A DNA stretch of 64,000 nt. Origin: Veillonella seminalis. Lineage in GTDB: Bacteria; Bacillota; Negativicutes; Veillonellales; Veillonellaceae. Positions 26,405-35,795 of this stretch are shown one piece after another; positions within the stretch are counted from its first letter, which is position 1; each line of letters starts with the position of its first letter. Location: positions 1 through 64,000 of the forward strand of contig NZ_RQUZ01000009.1 in NCBI RefSeq assembly GCF_003992065.1, read 5' to 3'. The translations under genes and the position numbers were made by a program. The notes beneath the pieces were generated by a model, which saw only the letters and a list, made by a program, of their open reading frames with translations, searched no databases and was not told the DNA's origin.

Positions 26405-27145
26405 TTACATTGTAATGCTTGTTGCAACAGCAGCCAAGACTAACAATAACTCTGACGTTTCAATGACAAAGCCGTACGTATCACCAGTTACGCCGCCCAA
26501 GTGTTTTGAAATATGGGAATTTAAGATTAAGTTAATTAAAATTCCCAATCCCATAAAAATGGCGTAAATCCCTTGGAAGTAAATAATCGGTAACAATGTA
26601 ATGAGCGTAGCCCAAAGCAATGTAAGTTTAGGGGAATATACGGCAAATGCCTTCCCCATGCCTTCAGGGCGGGCATAATGAAAGAGTCGAATACTTAGTA
26701 CTAGGGAGTAACGACTGATAATAGGCATAAAAAACAAAAATTGCCATAAGAACTCAGGATTTACATGTGCTATTAATTGCCATTTTAAGAGTGTTAAAAA
26801 GACAAACCCTACGACTCCATTGGAACCGACCCGGCTGTCTTTCATAATTTCTAATTTACGTTCCCTGTCACGGCCGGAAAAAAGCCCGTCACATGTATCC
26901 ATAAAGCCGTCGGCGTGTAAACCGCCGGTAAAAAGAAATTCAAATACAACCAGTAATAAAGCCAATAAAGTAATGGATATATATGGTGCCAACAGCCAAT
27001 AAATAAGAGCCATAAAGGCACCGATAACGAGTCCTACAATCGGAAAGATTACCACGCTTTTACCAAAATCGTGAATATCCCATTCCGTTTGATTGACTAG
27101 TTTTAAACGTGTCAAAAATTGTAAGCCGATAAAGAAAGACTTCAT
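26405..27145 (-). CDS. cobS: adenosylcobinamide-GDP ribazoletransferase
   Basis: An integral membrane enzyme that joins alpha-ribazole(-phosphate) to AdoCbi-GDP, the last assembly step. 246 residues and six or more membrane helices; GLHADGFMDTCDGLFSGRDR is the metal-binding signature, followed by EIMKDSRVGSNGVVGFV. It overlaps cbiB by four bases. Confidence 0.95.
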   Translation of the reverse strand: MKSFFIGLQFLTRLKLVNQTEWDIHDFGKSVVIFPIVGLVIGAFMALIYWLLAPYISITLLALLLVVFEFLFTGGLHADGFMDTCDGLFSGRDRERKLEIMKDSRVGSNGVVGFVFLTLLKWQLIAHVNPEFLWQFLFFMPIISRYSLVLSIRLFHYARPEGMGKAFAVYSPKLTLLWATLITLLPIIYFQGIYAIFMGLGILINLILNSHISKHLGGVTGDTYGFVIETSELLLVLAAVATSITM

Positions 27146-28119
27146 AATATCACCAAGATTCTAGTTAATACGGCACTGATCACAACACCGAGCAAAGAAC
27201 AAACATACATCATGCCAATCGTTTTTTGAATGTGAACGCCTCGCATTTTTGTATCGGGGTCCCCCATATAGGCACGGAATGTCATGGTATCACCGTATTT
27301 ATTGTAACCGCCGAGACGAATATGAAGAGCACCGGCTACCGGTGCTTCTGCATAGCCACCGTTCGGACTCGGATGTTTATGGGCATCACGAATCCCTATA
27401 CGCCAAGCATTTCGCCAATCGTGACGTAAGACAAAGGCGGTCAGTATATATAAGAGAAATGTAATACGAGCCGGAATCCAATTTAGCACATCGTCAAATC
27501 TTGCGGCTATCCGGCCGAAATATAAATACTTTTCATTTTTATAGCCCAACATGGAGTCCATCGTATTGGCCGTTCGATAAAATAAAGCGCCCAACGGACC
27601 AAAAACGGCAAAGAACAGTAAAGGCGAGATAATCCCGTCAACTGTGTTTTCTGCCACTGTCTCAATGGTGGCCCTGGTTATTTCACTTTCATCAAGTTCA
27701 GTCGTATCGCGACCTACTATCCAGCCCACTTTACGTCGTGCTTCGGTTAAATCACCCTTTTGTAAGAGCTGAGCCAATTCTAAACCGGCTGACGCCAGTG
27801 AGCGTGGGCTGATTGTAATATATACAATAATAACCTGCATAGCATAGCCTGCCCACGGATGAATTGTTCCGGCAATTAAAACGAGTAAGAAACCTATAAG
27901 TGTAACCGTCAATAGGGTTAAACATACTGTTAAACCGCCATAGAAAAGCTTTTTTCCGTTTGAATCCCGTCTGCCATAGAGAAACTTCTCATAAAAAGAA
28001 ATTACATCGCCGATAAGGACAACCGGATGAAAACGACTTCTGGGATCCCCTACAATACAATCAAGTAAAAAGGCCCATAACGGAATAAAATAATACGCAT
28101 TATGTAAAAACCATTCCAT
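27142..28119 (-). CDS. cbiB: adenosylcobinamide-phosphate synthase
   Basis: A membrane amide synthase attaching aminopropanol (phosphate) to adenosylcobyric acid. 325 residues with DCIVGDPRSRFHPVVLIGDV at the start, VGWIVGRDTTELDESEITRA, ETVAENTVDGIISPLLFF and HPSPNGGYAEAPVAGALHIR, all family hallmarks. It abuts cbiP by one base. Confidence 0.95.
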   Translation of the reverse strand: MEWFLHNAYYFIPLWAFLLDCIVGDPRSRFHPVVLIGDVISFYEKFLYGRRDSNGKKLFYGGLTVCLTLLTVTLIGFLLVLIAGTIHPWAGYAMQVIIVYITISPRSLASAGLELAQLLQKGDLTEARRKVGWIVGRDTTELDESEITRATIETVAENTVDGIISPLLFFAVFGPLGALFYRTANTMDSMLGYKNEKYLYFGRIAARFDDVLNWIPARITFLLYILTAFVLRHDWRNAWRIGIRDAHKHPSPNGGYAEAPVAGALHIRLGGYNKYGDTMTFRAYMGDPDTKMRGVHIQKTIGMMYVCSLLGVVISAVLTRILVIL

Positions 28120-29642
28120 TATGCTTGTTCCTCTAATAATTTATCGATATAGTCCATATCAAGATGTTTTTCTACAATATCGGCTAAACGATTATAAGCG
28201 GCATCTTTGTGTTCAAAATAGTGGAATACTTCATCCAACGGTTCGAGTCCCTTACGTTTACGTAAAGCATTCAGAATTTGACGACGCAAGCTGTCATTAT
28301 CCAAAATACCGTGAATATAGGTCCCCATAACCAGTCCCGATTCATTTACAAAACCGTCCATAACAGCTACCGTTTTTTCACTGCGCGAGGTAATGGCAAA
28401 ACAATCGGCTACGGCACCTACACCGTGAGTATCACCCATGTGGATTTCATACCCACGTAAATTTTCGCCCGTATAATCTATGCCGAGGAATGGCAATTTA
28501 ACCGTGTTAAAAGAAACTTGATGCGTCATTTTCGTGCCCGTCATAGTGGTTTCGGTCGGCAATAAACCAAGGCCTTCAAGTTCCGGAATATCACCTTCCA
28601 CACCATCCGGATCATGCAGTTTTTCGCCTAACATCTGGTAACCGCCGCACACGCCGAATACAGGCACACCCTTCTTGGCTAATGCTTTAATATCTTCCGC
28701 ATAACCGCGTTCTTCCAAATATTTCAAGTCGGCTAACGTATTTTTAGAGCCCGGTAAAATCACCATATCCGGCTCGCCGATAGCATCACCCGGTTTTACG
28801 AAGCGCACCGATACATCCGGTTCATAAGCTAAGGCATCAAAATCGGTAAAATTGGAAATCTTAGGTGTTTGCATAACGGCAATGGTAATTTCACGATTAA
28901 TAGTCGTATGTTTGCTTTCCAATGCTACCGAATCTTCTTCATCGATGTCGAGATTGTCGATAGCCGGAATAACACCCACTACCTTACGACCGGTCCGTTC
29001 TTCGATAAAATCGAGAGCCGGTTTTAATAAATTAATATCACCGCGGAATTTATTGATAATAATGCCTTTAACCAAATCTTGTTCTTCCGGTTCCAATAAT
29101 TCCAAAGTACCTACGATGGATGCAATAGCACCGCCACGATCAATATCGGCAATTAACATTACCGGAGAGTTTGTCATCTTGGCAACACGCATATTTACGA
29201 TATCATTGGCTTTTAAATTAACTTCAGCCGGACTGCCTGCCCCTTCAATGACGATCATATCAAAGTTTTTATCTAAAAAGTCTAAGCTTTCTTTTACTTT
29301 ATCAAGCGCTGTTAATGAGTAATGAGTGTGATATTCTTTCGCACTGTAAACGCCGACAGGCTTACCCATAAGGACTACTTGCGAGGATTGATTTCCCGTA
29401 GGTTTCAGCAAAACAGGGTTCATTTGGACAATCGGATCAATACCGGCTGCTTCTGCCTGAGCAACTTGGGCACGGCCGATTTCATCGCCCCAACGTGTTA
29501 CATAGGAGTTTAAAGCCATATTTTGGGCTTTAAACGGTACGGTTTTTAAACCGCGACGGTAAAAAATACGGCAAAGAGCCGTCGTTAAAATACTTTTACC
29601 TACATTGGAGCTGGTTCCCTGGAACATGAGTTTTTTTGCCAT
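28119..29642 (-). CDS. cbiP: cobyric acid synthase
   Basis: It amidates four carboxyls of adenosylcobyrinate a,c-diamide using glutamine and ATP. 507 residues: N-terminal dethiobiotin-synthetase-like domain (MFQGTSSNVGKSILTTALCR; VIEGAGSPAEVNL) and C-terminal class I glutamine amidotransferase with VFGVCGGYQMLGE (nucleophile Cys) and GTYIHGILDND. Called cobQ in aerobic-pathway organisms. Confidence 0.95.
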   Translation of the reverse strand: MAKKLMFQGTSSNVGKSILTTALCRIFYRRGLKTVPFKAQNMALNSYVTRWGDEIGRAQVAQAEAAGIDPIVQMNPVLLKPTGNQSSQVVLMGKPVGVYSAKEYHTHYSLTALDKVKESLDFLDKNFDMIVIEGAGSPAEVNLKANDIVNMRVAKMTNSPVMLIADIDRGGAIASIVGTLELLEPEEQDLVKGIIINKFRGDINLLKPALDFIEERTGRKVVGVIPAIDNLDIDEEDSVALESKHTTINREITIAVMQTPKISNFTDFDALAYEPDVSVRFVKPGDAIGEPDMVILPGSKNTLADLKYLEERGYAEDIKALAKKGVPVFGVCGGYQMLGEKLHDPDGVEGDIPELEGLGLLPTETTMTGTKMTHQVSFNTVKLPFLGIDYTGENLRGYEIHMGDTHGVGAVADCFAITSRSEKTVAVMDGFVNESGLVMGTYIHGILDNDSLRRQILNALRKRKGLEPLDEVFHYFEHKDAAYNRLADIVEKHLDMDYIDKLLEEQA

Positions 29643-30217
29643 TATATATGAACCTCCTTAGCCTTTAGCTCTGTGGTAATGCCACTGATTGTAAAATATA
29701 CTTCATCGGCCGCTTGGGCCACTGTTTGATTAATTAAACCTGCAATATCACGAAAGAAGCGGGCCATTCTGTTATTGGGAACAATCCCAAGGCCCAGTTC
29801 ATTGGTTACAAATACAACCGTTTTATCGGCTGCATAAGTTGCCTCTATGACCTCTTTCAATTCAGCTACTAATGCATCCGCCAAAGCGTTGCATTCAGCC
29901 TGATTTTGAGGCTCTTTTTTTAGCATAGCATTAGTGGCATACATAGTCAAACAATCAACGAGAATAACATCGCATGCATCTAAAATCTTTGACCATGAAG
30001 CGGTTATGTCATAAGGGATTTCAAAATTATGCCATAAGTTACCGCGCCGAGCCTTATGTTTGGCTACACGATTTTCCATTTCATCGTCAAAAATCTGACC
30101 GGTGGCAACGTATCCTTTTCGTCCGGGCAAGGATAGAACGAGTCGCTCCGCAAATTCACTTTTACCGCTCCGAGCACCACCCGTGCATAATATAATTCGA
30201 CTCTCTTCATTAGTCAT
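29642..30217 (-). CDS. cobU: adenosylcobinamide kinase / guanylyltransferase
   Basis: It phosphorylates AdoCbi and transfers GMP from GTP. 191 residues: P-loop CTGGARSGKSEFAERLVLSL, KHKARRGNLWHNFEIP with the guanylylated His region, VDCLTMYATN and FVTNELGLGIVPNN. It is first of the cobU-cbiP-cbiB-cobS-pduX-cobD-cobC run. No corrin-ring genes are in the window, and no cobalamin riboswitch is recognisable in front of it. Confidence 0.94.
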   Translation of the reverse strand: MTNEESRIILCTGGARSGKSEFAERLVLSLPGRKGYVATGQIFDDEMENRVAKHKARRGNLWHNFEIPYDITASWSKILDACDVILVDCLTMYATNAMLKKEPQNQAECNALADALVAELKEVIEATYAADKTVVFVTNELGLGIVPNNRMARFFRDIAGLINQTVAQAADEVYFTISGITTELKAKEVHI

Positions 30218-30398
30218 GAGATATATCCTCTCCCTTACTATGTCTATTTAATCAAATTAAGTTGAACAAACCAGGTGAAGCAAATTAAGCTGATATACTT
30301 TAACAACTTTTAGATTACTTGAACAACTTAACTCTGACTTGCAATATTTTCTAAAATAAGTATACAATAAATCAAAGAATGATAAGGAGTGTATACCT

Positions 30399-30740
30399 AT
30401 GGAAATGAAAAATTTATTCGTAAAGCTGATGGCTACTTTATGGGAAAATACGTACCGCATCGTCATCAATGACCAAAATGATCAATATGTGGCAACAGGT
30501 CGCGTAATTGTAAATATTCCCCTTAGCCCCGATGAATTGCCGCCCAATGCACCGGAAGTAGAACCACAGCTCTTGGTTCTGGTTGAAGACGGCGATCTTG
30601 ATTCCAATAATCTAATTGAATTTGAAACCATTTTAGCCGCTAAAATCCGTGAAAAATTTAATTATGAAATTATGACGGTCTTTTTCTATTACCCAAGTCC
30701 CGAAGATGTACTGAATAAGGGCACAATCGATCAAGCTTAA
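30399..30740 (+). CDS. unrecognised 113-residue protein
   Basis: An ATG behind AAGGAG opens a frame for 113 residues, the only plus-strand gene between 7.8 and 43.7 kb. No signal peptide or membrane segment. It has a beta-rich middle (YRIVINDQNDQYVATGRVIV), a proline-rich acidic stretch and an amphipathic helix near residue 85. It is divergent from cobU and followed by a good terminator, so it is a monocistronic unit. I do not recognise the family. Confidence 0.75.
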   Translation: MEMKNLFVKLMATLWENTYRIVINDQNDQYVATGRVIVNIPLSPDELPPNAPEVEPQLLVLVEDGDLDSNNLIEFETILAAKIREKFNYEIMTVFFYYPSPEDVLNKGTIDQA

Positions 30741-30857
30741 TTAAACAATCAGTCATATTTAATAGCAACTGAGAAGAAATTATCCAACTCCGATAATTTT
30801 CTCTTGCTGTTTCAATTTATTAAATCGTTTATATTAAAAGAATCTATATGCGAAAAG

Positions 30858-30899
30858 AAAAAGCTATGTTACGCGAATTGTTCGGTAACATAGCTTTTT
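30858..30899. terminator. terminator between convergent genes
   Basis: AAAAGCTATGTTAC pairs with GTAACATAGCTTTT (30858-30872 and 30885-30899) with T-rich ends on both strands. It serves the 30399 gene and probably also the adenosyltransferase gene. Confidence 0.8.
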
Positions 30900-30951
30900 A
30901 TATTGATGACCGTATTCACGTGTCAAATCGTATTAAGTTACTGCCACCAAC

Positions 30952-31458
30952 TTATAGTTCAAATTCGGCACGTGCTAACATATAGCAGCAATCGGACAAG
31001 CGATTTAAATAACGGATATCTACATCATGTACTGTTTCCCCCGATTCGGACAGACGCCATAATGCACGTTCGGCACGACGTGTTACAGTACGGGATTGAT
31101 GTAATAAAGCGGAGCTTTTTTTATCACCCGGTACGATAAATTTAGTAAGCGGTTCCATTTTAGCATCATAGCTGTCAATGATTTTTTCTAAATTTTCGAT
31201 GTGAGCGTCCGTAATGGTCGGTTCTTGGCCGAGACTTGCTACATCAGCCATGAGTTGCCATAATTCTTTTTCAATGTCGTAGATAACTTGTTGAATATCT
31301 TCGTGTTCGGAAAAGGCACGAGCCACACCTAAAACCGATTGCAATTCATCGATTGTGCCATAGGCTTCGACACGTAAAGACGCTTTAGAAAGTCGTTCAC
31401 CGGTATAGAGTGATGTAGAACCTTTATCACCTGTTTTAGTGTATACTTTTGCACCCAT
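30952..31458 (-). CDS. PduO-type cob(I)alamin adenosyltransferase
   Basis: It adenosylates cob(I)alamin with ATP. 168 residues from the ATG at 31458 behind GAGGTG; longer forms overlap ndk. N-terminal KVYTKTGDKGSTSLYTGERL and VEAYGTIDELQSVLG (ATP site), and C-terminal RTVTRRAERALWRLSE with RYLNRLSDCCYMLAR are the PduO signature. It stands apart from the cob run but serves the same cofactor. Confidence 0.93.
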   Translation of the reverse strand: MGAKVYTKTGDKGSTSLYTGERLSKASLRVEAYGTIDELQSVLGVARAFSEHEDIQQVIYDIEKELWQLMADVASLGQEPTITDAHIENLEKIIDSYDAKMEPLTKFIVPGDKKSSALLHQSRTVTRRAERALWRLSESGETVHDVDIRYLNRLSDCCYMLARAEFEL

Positions 31459-31489
31459 ACTAATCACCTCATTTGTTAAAAGAAAGATA

Positions 31490-31900
31490 TTACGCTTTGA
31501 ATTCAGGGAACCAAAGAGCAACTTCACGTTCAGCTGTAGCTACGGCATCTGATGCATGGACTACATTTTCGTTGATTTGTAAACCGTAGTCACCGCGAAT
31601 TGTGCCGGCATTTGCTTTTAGCGGGTCGGTAGCACCGTTCAATTGGCGTACCGCTGCTACAGCATTGTCACCGCTTAATACCATGGCCAATACAGGACCG
31701 GAAGTAATAAAATCAATCAATTCCTGAAAGAACGCTTTATCTTTATGTTCGTCGTAATGGGCAGCGGCCAACTCACGTGGTACTTGCATTAATTTTAAAG
31801 CGCTGATTGTTAATCCTTTACGCTCATAACGAGCTAAAATTTCACCGCAAAGTTTCTTTTTGACTCCGTCCGGTTTTACGAGTACTAACGTGTGTTCCAT
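31490..31900 (-). CDS. ndk: nucleoside diphosphate kinase
   Basis: It balances NTP pools through a phosphohistidine intermediate. 136 residues; [18 protein letters not shown] at the start and [16 protein letters not shown] with catalytic His115. It lies 12 bp after htpX, and a short gap separates it from the adenosyltransferase gene. Confidence 0.97.
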   Translation of the reverse strand: MEHTLVLVKPDGVKKKLCGEILARYERKGLTISALKLMQVPRELAAAHYDEHKDKAFFQELIDFITSGPVLAMVLSGDNAVAAVRQLNGATDPLKANAGTIRGDYGLQINENVVHASDAVATAEREVALWFPEFKA

Positions 31901-31911
31901 AAAACTGCCTC

Positions 31912-32775
31912 CTAACGCATACGACTTGCAATTTCTTTTAATTTTTCTATACGAGATTCAGTACTTGGATGCGTACTGAATAGTGAGCTGGTAAAATCTT
32001 TAACACTTCCCAAAGGATTGATGATAAACATATGAGCCGTTGTACCAAGCTGAGATTCCCCGCCGGGCAACATACCATGCTTGGAATAATAATCAATTTT
32101 AGCCAAAGCTGATGCCAATGATAACGGCTTACCACTCATTTCGGCACCGCCCTCATCGGCTAAATATTCACGCGAGCGTGAAATGGCCATTTGAATTAAA
32201 GCGGCAGCAATCGGTGCTAAAATAATGGTAGCCAACATCGCAATCGGATTTGAACCTTCCCGATCATCACTGCGACCGAAAATGGCAAACATTTGCATCA
32301 TATTGGCAATCATAGTGATAACCCCGGCAAGGCTGGCAGCAATCGTACTGATTAAAGTGTCACGATGTTTAACATGCGTCAATTCGTGACCCAAAACGCC
32401 TTCAATTTCATCATCGGTCAAGAGATTCATAATCCCTGTGGTAACGGCTACGGCCGCATGTTCAGGATCACGTCCCGTTGCAAACGCATTCGGTACTTCG
32501 GAGTTAATAATGTACACTTTTGGCATCGGTAAATTACCGCGTTGAGCTAAACGCTCCACCATATTGTACAATTCCGGATTATCCGTTGACGATACTTGTT
32601 TTGCATTGTACATGCTGAGTACAAGTTTATCACTATTCCAATAGCTGAATAGGTTCATAGCCATCGAAATAACAAACATCGTCATAAGACCGGCTCGTCC
32701 GGCGACCAACTGTCCGATTACCATCAATAACCCGGTCATCAATGCCAGTAAAACAGCAGTCTTAACATTATTCAT
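31912..32775 (-). CDS. htpX: HtpX-type membrane zinc metalloprotease
   Basis: A membrane quality-control M48 protease. 287 residues with two N-terminal membrane helices, zinc motif HELTH at 130-134 ([13 protein letters not shown]), a second helical pair after it, and the third ligand in [13 protein letters not shown]. The family degrades misfolded membrane proteins. It is followed by ndk. Confidence 0.95.
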   Translation of the reverse strand: MNNVKTAVLLALMTGLLMVIGQLVAGRAGLMTMFVISMAMNLFSYWNSDKLVLSMYNAKQVSSTDNPELYNMVERLAQRGNLPMPKVYIINSEVPNAFATGRDPEHAAVAVTTGIMNLLTDDEIEGVLGHELTHVKHRDTLISTIAASLAGVITMIANMMQMFAIFGRSDDREGSNPIAMLATIILAPIAAALIQMAISRSREYLADEGGAEMSGKPLSLASALAKIDYYSKHGMLPGGESQLGTTAHMFIINPLGSVKDFTSSLFSTHPSTESRIEKLKEIASRMR

Positions 32776-33007
32776 ATTGTTTTTGCCTCTTTCTTAATAT
32801 ATGTATCTGTTTGATACAAATAATATAACGCCATCTTTCAGATGGTCGGAACAAGCAATCATTCATCTTATAGTACCTATTTTTAAAGTTAAACTGTAAA
32901 AATGAAATATGTTCCGATGAGTAGTATTATATCATATTTTGATTAATATCTGCCCACAGTATAATTATATAGTAATTGCCATTATTTGGCAATTTTATGA
33001 ACGTTTA

Positions 33008-33922
33008 TCATACGTAGCGAGCCCCCATTGTATCGGCTTTAAGTACGTAGGTTCGACAAGGAATATTATTAGTATTGAAAACATCCCCCATTCGATTGGC
33101 TACTGTCTGGGCGGTAGAACGAGGACAGTACGCAATTAAGGTAGACCCGGAACCGCTGATAGTTGCCCCGTAAGCGCCGGCTTTAAGAGCCGCATTAAAT
33201 ACTTCGTCGCAATGAGGAATTAATGTTTTACGATACGGCACATGAAGATAATCCTCCAAGGCGATTCGCAAATAATCCAATTTATGCTGCAATAAAGCAG
33301 TGACAAACAAAGTAGCATGACTCACATTGGCTACCGCTTCTTTGTGAGCAATCATCTTCGGTAAAACACTGCGTGCGTACTCTGTAGATACAGATACTTC
33401 AGGAACCACAACGGCAAATAATAATTCTTCCGGTAAAGCAACTGTCGTATATAAAAGCTCATTAGGATGATTTACGGCACAGACCAAATTACCGAGTAAT
33501 GCCGGCGCCACATTATCAGGATGCCCTTCAATATCATTGGCTAACACCAAAAGATCATGGGCGGTTAACGGCTTGGACAATAAGCGATTAGCCAAGAGTA
33601 AGCCGGCCACAATAGCCGTAGAACTGCTCCCTAACCCGCGTGAAGGCGGAATAACGGTTTCACTGTGGATTAAACCGTATACGGGTTCGGTATTTGCTTT
33701 TTGAAAAACAGCACCCATGGCCTGCCCCACTAAATTTTGAGATTGATCTTCTTTAGCCAAGGTTTCCGCATCGAACCCGGAAAAAGTATACTTGTTTACA
33801 GTTGCCGTTTCATCGGGGGTGAAAGTAAATATATTATAAAGCTCCAAAGCAAGCCCTAAAGAGTCAAATCCGGGGCCGCAATTAGCACTGGTAGCCGGTA
33901 CTTGAACTGTAATCTTTTCCAT
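33008..33922 (-). CDS. thrB: homoserine kinase
   Basis: A GHMP kinase that phosphorylates homoserine in threonine synthesis. 304 residues: VPATSANCGPGFDSLGLALE, the ATP loop PPSRGLGSSSTAIVAGLLLA, and GAYGATISGSGSTLIAY near the C-terminus. It follows hom by 12 bp. thrC is not in the window. Confidence 0.95.
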   Translation of the reverse strand: MEKITVQVPATSANCGPGFDSLGLALELYNIFTFTPDETATVNKYTFSGFDAETLAKEDQSQNLVGQAMGAVFQKANTEPVYGLIHSETVIPPSRGLGSSSTAIVAGLLLANRLLSKPLTAHDLLVLANDIEGHPDNVAPALLGNLVCAVNHPNELLYTTVALPEELLFAVVVPEVSVSTEYARSVLPKMIAHKEAVANVSHATLFVTALLQHKLDYLRIALEDYLHVPYRKTLIPHCDEVFNAALKAGAYGATISGSGSTLIAYCPRSTAQTVANRMGDVFNTNNIPCRTYVLKADTMGARYV

Positions 33923-33934
33923 ACGTTTTACCCC

Positions 33935-35227
33935 CTAATCCGTCATGATCGGAATAACACTGCCTACTTCTCGAACAACGCGAAGATTGTTAAACGCGTT
34001 GATTACATTCGAAATATAGGAACGCGGGCAGGAAGATGTAACAATGGCTAAGGTCGATGTAGTTTCATTTTCATTACGTTGGGTCACCGCCTGTACGGAA
34101 ATACGCTGTTCTGCCAATTTAGAGGCTACTTTCGCCAATACACCGGTAGAGTTGTCTACAAGAATACGAATGTAATAGGAAGATTCTATTTTACCGGATG
34201 CATATAAATTCTTTTCGAAATAGTAGAATGGCTTCAATTGGCCTAAATTATTGGTATGGATGTTTTTGGCAATTTCCATAATATCGCTCACTACAGAACT
34301 GCCGGTCGGCAAGCTGCCGGCACCACGACCGTAGAACATGGCGTCATCAATACCGTTACCTTTGACGTACAAGGCATTATAAGATCCTCTAACGGATGCC
34401 AGCGGATGATTGCTGGAAATGAAAGACGGATGCACATTAAGTGATAAGCCTTTCTTGGTTTCTTTGGCAATCCCCAATAATTTAATGGTATAACCGAATT
34501 CTTTACCGAAAGCAATATCCGTAGCGTCAATCTTGGTAATTCCTTCTACCGATACATCTTCAAAGAAAATGCGGCGATTAAAAGCAATAGATGATAAAAT
34601 AGCTAACTTACGGGCTGCATCGAGTCCTTCAACGTCTGCTGTAGGATCTGCTTCCGCATAACCTAATTTTTGAGCTTCAGCTAAAACTTCCGCATAACCG
34701 GCCCCTTTTTCAGTCATATTGGATAATATGAAATTGGTGGTACCGTTCAAAATACCTACCACTTCCGTTATTTTATTGCCCCCCAATGATTCATATAGCG
34801 TACGGATGATGGGAATGCCGCCTAAAACACTGGCTTCATAGCGTAAATCTACACCGTTTTTCACAGCAAGGTCTAACAAATAAGGCCCCGCTTCGGCCAA
34901 CAAATCTTTATTGGCTGTAACTACACTTTTCTTTGCATTCAATGCTTTTTCAATGCATTCGCGTGCAAAAGTGAGGCCTCCCATAACTTCAACAATGACT
35001 TGAATTGATGCGTCATCAAAAATCTCCGCCACGTCATTTGTAAAGTGCGTACCTTCCGGCAAAGTAATATGGCTGTATTTATCAATATTACGCACGAAAA
35101 TCTTAGTCACTTTAATAGCAATACCGGTGCGGTTAGCAATTAATTCATTATTTTTAACCAATAACTCAAATGTTCCTTGCCCTACGGTCCCAAATCCCAA
35201 TAAGGCCACATTAACTTGTTCCATCAT
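33935..35227 (-). CDS. hom: homoserine dehydrogenase
   Basis: It reduces aspartate semialdehyde to homoserine. 430 residues: NAD loop LLGFGTVGQGTFELL, VTANKDLLAEAGPYL, GILNGTTNFILSNMTEKG, AEADPTADVEGLDAARKL, and a C-terminal ACT domain (RILVDNSTGVLAKVASKLAE) that usually confers threonine feedback. Start is ATG-ATG at 35227 after GAGAAG. It pairs with thrB. Confidence 0.96.
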   Translation of the reverse strand: MMEQVNVALLGFGTVGQGTFELLVKNNELIANRTGIAIKVTKIFVRNIDKYSHITLPEGTHFTNDVAEIFDDASIQVIVEVMGGLTFARECIEKALNAKKSVVTANKDLLAEAGPYLLDLAVKNGVDLRYEASVLGGIPIIRTLYESLGGNKITEVVGILNGTTNFILSNMTEKGAGYAEVLAEAQKLGYAEADPTADVEGLDAARKLAILSSIAFNRRIFFEDVSVEGITKIDATDIAFGKEFGYTIKLLGIAKETKKGLSLNVHPSFISSNHPLASVRGSYNALYVKGNGIDDAMFYGRGAGSLPTGSSVVSDIMEIAKNIHTNNLGQLKPFYYFEKNLYASGKIESSYYIRILVDNSTGVLAKVASKLAEQRISVQAVTQRNENETTSTLAIVTSSCPRSYISNVINAFNNLRVVREVGSVIPIMTD

Positions 35228-35248
35228 CTTCTCCCTCTCTCTTATAGT

Positions 35249-35281
35249 GTAGCCCCGGCCTATTAAATAAGTCGGGGCTAC
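35249..35281. terminator. hairpin upstream of hom
   Basis: GTAGCCCCG and CGGGGCTAC close a 33-base, nearly fully paired hairpin. The T-run (CCTTTTT) is on the plus-strand side, with A-runs on the minus side. It lies between the ACT-domain gene and hom, both minus-strand, so it may end the upstream transcript or form a leader structure of hom. Confidence 0.5.
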
Positions 35282-35345
35282 GCCTTTTTATTATTTTTTA
35301 TTTACAGCATCAATCGGAAACTGAACTTATCTTCAATATGCTTTA

Positions 35346-35795
35346 TTAAGCTTGACCTAAGATTTCAACTTTTAAGATACCGCGAATGCTTCGAATATTA
35401 TCCAAACATTCTTCCAATGAAGTGGATAAGTCTTTAGTTTCAAACGCAATAGTTACATTGGCAATTCCTTGAAGCGGAATATCTTGGTTGATAGTTAAAA
35501 TACTGCCGTTACTATCGGCAATGGCACGTAAAATGCTCGATAACATGCCCGGATCATTAGACATAGATACGGTAATGGATACGATTTTACCTTGCGCAAT
35601 TTCATAAAACGGGAAAACATAGTCTTTATATTTATAGTAGGCGGAACGGCTTAAATCCATGCGTTCAACGGCTTCATTAATAGTTTTAGCTTCCCCTAAT
35701 TTTAAAATTTCTTTTACTTTAATGGTCTTTTTTATTGCTTCAGGAAGAATGTCTTCTTGAACCAAATAAAATTTGTCTTTCTTTAACTTAGCCAA
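35346..35795 (-). CDS. ACT domain regulatory protein (PheB-like)
   Basis: The start is TTG at 35795, eight bases after GGAGG; in-frame ATG codons upstream place that site inside the gene. 149 residues: an N-terminal helix-turn-helix-like segment (LGEAKTINEAVERMDLSRSA, then YYKYKDYVFP) and a C-terminal ACT domain (SITVSMSNDPGMLSSILRAI). This is the UPF0735/PheB family, often beside hom-thrB, and probably senses an amino acid. The regulatory target is unknown. Confidence 0.85.
   Translation of the reverse strand: MAKLKKDKFYLVQEDILPEAIKKTIKVKEILKLGEAKTINEAVERMDLSRSAYYKYKDYVFPFYEIAQGKIVSITVSMSNDPGMLSSILRAIADSNGSILTINQDIPLQGIANVTIAFETKDLSTSLEECLDNIRSIRGILKVEILGQA

Noticed and set aside
30218-30398. 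Cobalamin riboswitch before cobU
   Set aside because: No B12-box-like conserved core could be found, and the space is short for that class plus an expression platform.
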